The position numbers and the translations under genes are program-made. Below the pieces are notes generated by a model, which did no database searches, was not told the DNA's origin, and was given only the letters and a program-made list of their open reading frames with translations. Shown here piece after piece: positions 22,698 through 25,753 of a stretch of DNA of 25,753 nt (the first letter of the stretch is position 1; each line of letters starts with the position of its first letter). Source of the DNA: Bacillota bacterium (GTDB lineage Bacteria > Bacillota > Clostridia > Lachnospirales > Lachnospiraceae); assembly GCA_023419655.1 (NCBI GenBank), contig JAEZXP010000174.1, positions 1 through 25,753 of the forward strand, written 5' to 3'.

Positions 22698-22742
22698 AAG
22701 ATGGCACTGCGTTCGATTAAACATCAAATTCAGTGCCATCTT
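22698..22742. terminator. Bidirectional terminator between GH43 and mutT
   Basis: Arms AAGATGGCACTG and CAGTGCCATCTT form a perfect 12-bp stem around a 21-nt loop, with A-rich flank on the left and T-rich on the right. It ends both converging units: GH43 from the left and trp-mutT from the right. Confidence 0.85.
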
Positions 22743-22771
22743 AATTTATGGCTTCTTATATGTGTCCTGTG

Positions 22772-23158
22772 TTACATAATATCCTTTAATTTATTAATCA
22801 ACGCCCTGTCGGCAGGGAGCCAATTAACACTATCCAATGCTTCCTTCGCCAGCCATTTTGATGCCTCATGTTCATTTAAAACTAAATTTCCTGATTTGAA
22901 TGTACAGATAAAACAATGCATTGTCAGATGGAATTGAGGATAATCATACTCAACAATATCTATCCGCTCCCCAACCAATATGTCTATATTAAGTTCTTCC
23001 TTTATTTCACGTATCAACGCTTCCTGCGGTGTCTCTCCAGCTTCTATCTTTCCGCCAGGAAACTCCCAGAAGTCCTTAAAGTCACCGTAGCCTCGCTGTG
23101 TTGAGAATATCTTATCTTCGTGCTTAATAATCGCTGCAACTACTTCGATTGTCTTCAT
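22772..23158 (-). CDS. MutT-type Nudix hydrolase
   Basis: Predicted 8-oxo-dGTP diphosphatase that cleans the nucleotide pool. The Nudix box is complete: GGKIEAGETPQEALIREIKE then EL (G-x5-E-x7-REUxEE), preceded by FWEFPGG, the MutT purine-binding context. The start at 23158 (MKTIEVV) is chosen because AGGAG lies 7 nt upstream; an in-frame GTG at 23179 has no site. This gives 128 aa, the usual size. It begins 42 nt after trpA with no terminator between, so it may be the last gene of the trp transcript. Confidence 0.92.
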   Translation of the reverse strand: MKTIEVVAAIIKHEDKIFSTQRGYGDFKDFWEFPGGKIEAGETPQEALIREIKEELNIDILVGERIDIVEYDYPQFHLTMHCFICTFKSGNLVLNEHEASKWLAKEALDSVNWLPADRALINKLKDIM

Positions 23159-23200
23159 TGTACTTCTCCTCTTGTTCACTTACACATCCTCTCCATCCCC

Positions 23201-23974
23201 TTACTCTTTTATCGCAGCAACCATCTCCTTTACATATTTGGCCGCAGGATTTATACATTCCTCGCCGTACTGCCCGACAATCCTTACGATGGCACTTCCG
23301 ACGATTACTCCGTCCGATATTTGTGCCATTGCCTGGGCTTGCTTTGGGGTTGATATGCCAAACCCGATTGCACAGGGAATATTCTTAACCGCCTTCACAT
23401 TCCTCACCATCGCTGCTGAATCAAGTCCTATGTCATGTCTTACTCCGGTTACGCCCAGGGAAGATACACAGTAGATAAAGCCCTCGGCCTCAGCCGCTAT
23501 GCTGCTGATACGCTCCTTTGATGTAGGGGCTATCATGGATATATACGTAATGCCGTATGTCTTACAGTACGGTTTTATCTCATTCCGTTCCTCATAAGGC
23601 AAATCCGGTACGATGATTGCATCTACCCCGGCCTCCTTGCAGTTTTCTAAGAACCGTTCCGTTCCGTAGGAGAATACCGGATTGACATACGTCATAAATG
23701 CAATCGGAACATCGCAGGTCCTCCTTATTCTCTTTACCATGTCGAATATTTTATCCGTTGTGGCTCCTGCGGATAATGCCCGGATGTCTGCGGACTGTAT
23801 CACCGGTCCCTCCGCCACCGGGTCTGAAAACGGAATCCCCAGCTCGATTAAATCTGCTCCCGCAGCCGCCAGCACATGAACCAGCTTCTCGGTCACCTCC
23901 ATGGAGGGGTCCCCTGCCGTAATAAACGGAATAAAAGCTTTCCCTTTTGAAAATACATTCCCGATTCTACTCAT
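23201..23974 (-). CDS. trpA: Tryptophan synthase alpha chain
   Basis: Splits indole-3-glycerol phosphate to indole, which tunnels to TrpB. The 257-aa TIM barrel has ITAGDP at the start, LIELGIPFSDPVAEGPVIQ (catalytic Glu = E44, the equivalent of Salmonella E49) and GFGIST...VGSAIV for the phosphate site. The position of Salmonella D60 is Glu here (E55, AEGP instead of ADGP); I believe this variant is common in this group of bacteria, so activity is expected. The ATG overlaps the trpB stop by 8 nt (ATGAGTAG), with GGGGGTGGAT as ribosome site. Confidence 0.97.
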   Translation of the reverse strand: MSRIGNVFSKGKAFIPFITAGDPSMEVTEKLVHVLAAAGADLIELGIPFSDPVAEGPVIQSADIRALSAGATTDKIFDMVKRIRRTCDVPIAFMTYVNPVFSYGTERFLENCKEAGVDAIIVPDLPYEERNEIKPYCKTYGITYISMIAPTSKERISSIAAEAEGFIYCVSSLGVTGVRHDIGLDSAAMVRNVKAVKNIPCAIGFGISTPKQAQAMAQISDGVIVGSAIVRIVGQYGEECINPAAKYVKEMVAAIKE

Positions 23975-25151
23975 GGATATCCACCCCCTTGTATCTTGCT
24001 ATTGCCGCCACGTCCTTATCTCCTCTTCCCGATAAATTGATGACCATAATTTTATCCTTATCCATCGTCGGAGCCAACTTTATTGCATGGGCAACCGCAT
24101 GGGCACTTTCTATCGCAGGAATAATTCCTTCGGTTCTTGACAGATATTCAAATGCCTCCACCGCTTCATCATCCGTCACGGGAACATATTCCGCCCGCTT
24201 TATATCCTTAAGGTATGAATGCTCCGGGCCAACTCCCGGATAATCAAGGCCGGCAGAGATTGAATAAACCGGTGCAATCTGTCCGTATTCGTCCTGACAA
24301 AAGTAAGACTTCATGCCATGAAATATTCCCACCTTTCCGGTTGCCATGGTCGCAGCGGTTCTATCTGTATCCAAGCCATGACCTGCTGCCTCGCAGCCGA
24401 TTAACCGAACCTCGGGATGCTCTATGAATTCATAGAAGATACCCATTGCATTACTGCCCCCTCCGACACAGGCAAGGACTGCATCCGGCAGCCTTCCCTC
24501 CGCTGCAAGCATCTGCTCCTTTACCTCTTTTCCTATAACACTTTGAAAATCCCTTACCATCTCCGGGAAAGGATAGGGACCCATCACGGACCCCAGCACA
24601 TAATGGGTATCCTCGATTCTGGTCGTCCACTCACGGAAGGTTTCATTCACTGCATCCTTCAGGGTCTGCGTTCCTGAGACCACCGAATGTACCTTTGCAC
24701 CCAGAAGCCGCATTCTATATACATTTAATGCCTGACGCTCAGTATCCTCCTTACCCATGAATATCTCACATTCAAGTCCTAATAATGCTGCCGCCGTTGC
24801 GGTTGCCACTCCGTGCTGACCCGCACCTGTTTCTGCAATTACCCGGATTTTTCCCATTCGTTTTGCCAATAATACCTGTCCGAGTACATTGTTGATTTTA
24901 TGAGAACCGGTATGATTCAGGTCCTCCCTTTTAAGATAAATCTTTGCTCCCTTTAAATCCTTTGTCATGTTCTTTGCATGGTACAACTCTGACGGTCTTC
25001 CGGCATAGTCGGCCAAAAGGGTATTCAATTCACAGATAAATTTTTTATCGTTTTTATAATGGTTATAGGCAGCTTCCAGCTCAATCATTGCATTCATCAG
25101 TGTCTCCGGTATATATTGTCCGCCATAAATTCCAAATCTTCCTTTTTTCAT
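23967..25151 (-). CDS. trpB: Tryptophan synthase beta chain
   Basis: PLP enzyme that joins indole and serine to give tryptophan. NHTGSHKINN contains the PLP lysine (K85), IAETGAGQHGVATATAAAL the catalytic Glu, and VGGGSNAMG the phosphate loop; this is the standard TrpB1 type that pairs with TrpA. The start at 25151 has GGAGG nearby; the in-frame TTG at 25163 is rejected. This gives 394 aa. It overlaps trpF by 4 nt (ATGA) and trpA by 8 nt, so the three are translationally coupled. Confidence 0.98.
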   Translation of the reverse strand: MKKGRFGIYGGQYIPETLMNAMIELEAAYNHYKNDKKFICELNTLLADYAGRPSELYHAKNMTKDLKGAKIYLKREDLNHTGSHKINNVLGQVLLAKRMGKIRVIAETGAGQHGVATATAAALLGLECEIFMGKEDTERQALNVYRMRLLGAKVHSVVSGTQTLKDAVNETFREWTTRIEDTHYVLGSVMGPYPFPEMVRDFQSVIGKEVKEQMLAAEGRLPDAVLACVGGGSNAMGIFYEFIEHPEVRLIGCEAAGHGLDTDRTAATMATGKVGIFHGMKSYFCQDEYGQIAPVYSISAGLDYPGVGPEHSYLKDIKRAEYVPVTDDEAVEAFEYLSRTEGIIPAIESAHAVAHAIKLAPTMDKDKIMVINLSGRGDKDVAAIARYKGVDIHE

Positions 25152-25753
25152 TCTTTCCTCCAATCCTTACAGCCTCGGATGCTTGCTATGATTTCCCCTA
25201 TTTTTTTGGCATCCTTCACTCCGTCTGTCTCTACTCCGCTGCTGATATCTACCCCATAGGGGTGAAGCTGTGCTATCGCATGCAGCACATTCTCATTATG
25301 AAGCCCTCCAGCCAGAAAATACGGTTTCTCCGGCTGACGAATCATCGACCAATCAAAGGCTTCTCCGCTTCCACCGTATTGCTCCTTATGATAGGTGTCA
25401 AACAGCAGAAATTCACAATCCCTTGTGCCATTCGGATGCATGGTTTCGCCTTCTCTCATACGGACAGCTTTTATAATCGGATGACGTATCTTTTGTTTCA
25501 GCTCCCGGATATATCCGTCATCCTCCTCTCCGTGGAGCTGGACAAAATCAATAACCCCCACTCTGCATAGCCTGGCAATCCTGCTGATATCCTCATTGAC
25601 AAAGACCCCAACGGCAGCGATTCTTGCATCAAGCCTGCGTTTAAGCGCCATCGCTGTGGTTTCATCCACCTGCCTTCGGCTCTGTGCAAATACAAAGCCT
25701 ATATAATCCGGCAAATAATCATTCACCGCCTCAATATCTTCCGGTCTTGTTAA
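25148..25753 (-). CDS. trpF: Phosphoribosylanthranilate isomerase (5' end cut by window edge)
   Basis: Third step of tryptophan synthesis from anthranilate. The frame stays open to the window edge; codons before 25726 read LTRPEDIEA, the continuation of the KICGLTRPED start of TrpF, so the true start lies just outside (about 7-10 codons). Visible motifs: PDYIGFVFAQSRRQV, AVGVFVNE, VQLHGEEDD, LLFDTYH (with the catalytic Asp), FLAGGLHNENV and GVDISSGVETDGVKD. An internal GTG at 25726 is not the start. The order trpF-trpB-trpA is usual, and the upstream trp genes probably lie to the right. Confidence 0.96.
   Translation of the reverse strand, partial: LTRPEDIEAVNDYLPDYIGFVFAQSRRQVDETTAMALKRRLDARIAAVGVFVNEDISRIARLCRVGVIDFVQLHGEEDDGYIRELKQKIRHPIIKAVRMREGETMHPNGTRDCEFLLFDTYHKEQYGGSGEAFDWSMIRQPEKPYFLAGGLHNENVLHAIAQLHPYGVDISSGVETDGVKDAKKIGEIIASIRGCKDWRKE

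Noticed and set aside
1..25753. CRISPR array, insertion sequence or transposase
   Set aside because: No regularly spaced repeats and no transposase-like frame with terminal inverted repeats were found on reading both strands.

Overview
The window looks like a chromosomal stretch of a spore-forming, plant-fibre-degrading member of the Firmicutes, most likely Lachnospiraceae. The reasons are the dnaX-ybaB-recR block, strong AGGAGG-type ribosome sites, SigA-type promoters, a NiaR repressor, a SpoIIQ-like degenerate M23 protein, a secreted multidomain GH43 enzyme and a small GGADGPT-motif membrane protein of a kind I associate with that family. The species cannot be named from sequence alone.

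Layout. (1) 1-1503: metal resistance, with the N-terminal part of a heavy-metal P-type ATPase (cut by the left edge), a stand-alone HMA metal-binding protein and a CadC-like ArsR repressor, plus three matching 12-2-12-type operators and a consensus SigA promoter. (2) 1543-4603: an accessory block read leftward, with an AIPR-family phage-resistance protein, a small two-helix membrane protein 23 nt behind it, and an APH(3')-type phosphotransferase. (3) 4733-7417: dnaX-ybaB-recR from one promoter; dnaX carries an in-frame A_AAA_AAG heptamer that would give an E. coli gamma-sized product. (4) 7447-10307: cell-envelope and housekeeping genes (M15 peptidase, a small conserved protein, niaR, SpoIIQ-like M23). 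(5) 10508-13081: tRNA-Gly(CCC) with an integrated 2.45-kb element. (6) 13382-17531: a heterodimeric ABC exporter flanked on both sides by gene remnants. (7) 17678-22742: an AraC-HTH/methyltransferase fusion and a second AraC regulator, both behind copies of the same 48-bp promoter module, then the GH43 arabinoxylanase-like enzyme. (8) 22772-25753: mutT and trpA, trpB and trpF (cut by the right edge), all read leftward with overlapping trp genes.

The strongest candidate for something undescribed is the element at the tRNA. A 24-bp exact direct repeat (10557-10580 and 13010-13033) covers the tRNA 3' end and brackets only two genes in an overlapping operon: a ParA/Soj-like deviant-Walker ATPase and a RiboL-PSP-type HEPN protein with an intact RNxxxH ribonuclease motif. 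There is no integrase. The element brings its own hairpin terminator to the tRNA 3' end, while the tRNA's probable original terminator now lies beyond the far repeat. This looks like a minimal, non-autonomous island carrying an ATPase-HEPN RNase module, plausibly an anti-phage or toxin-type system. I know of no named defence system with exactly this composition, but no search could be run.
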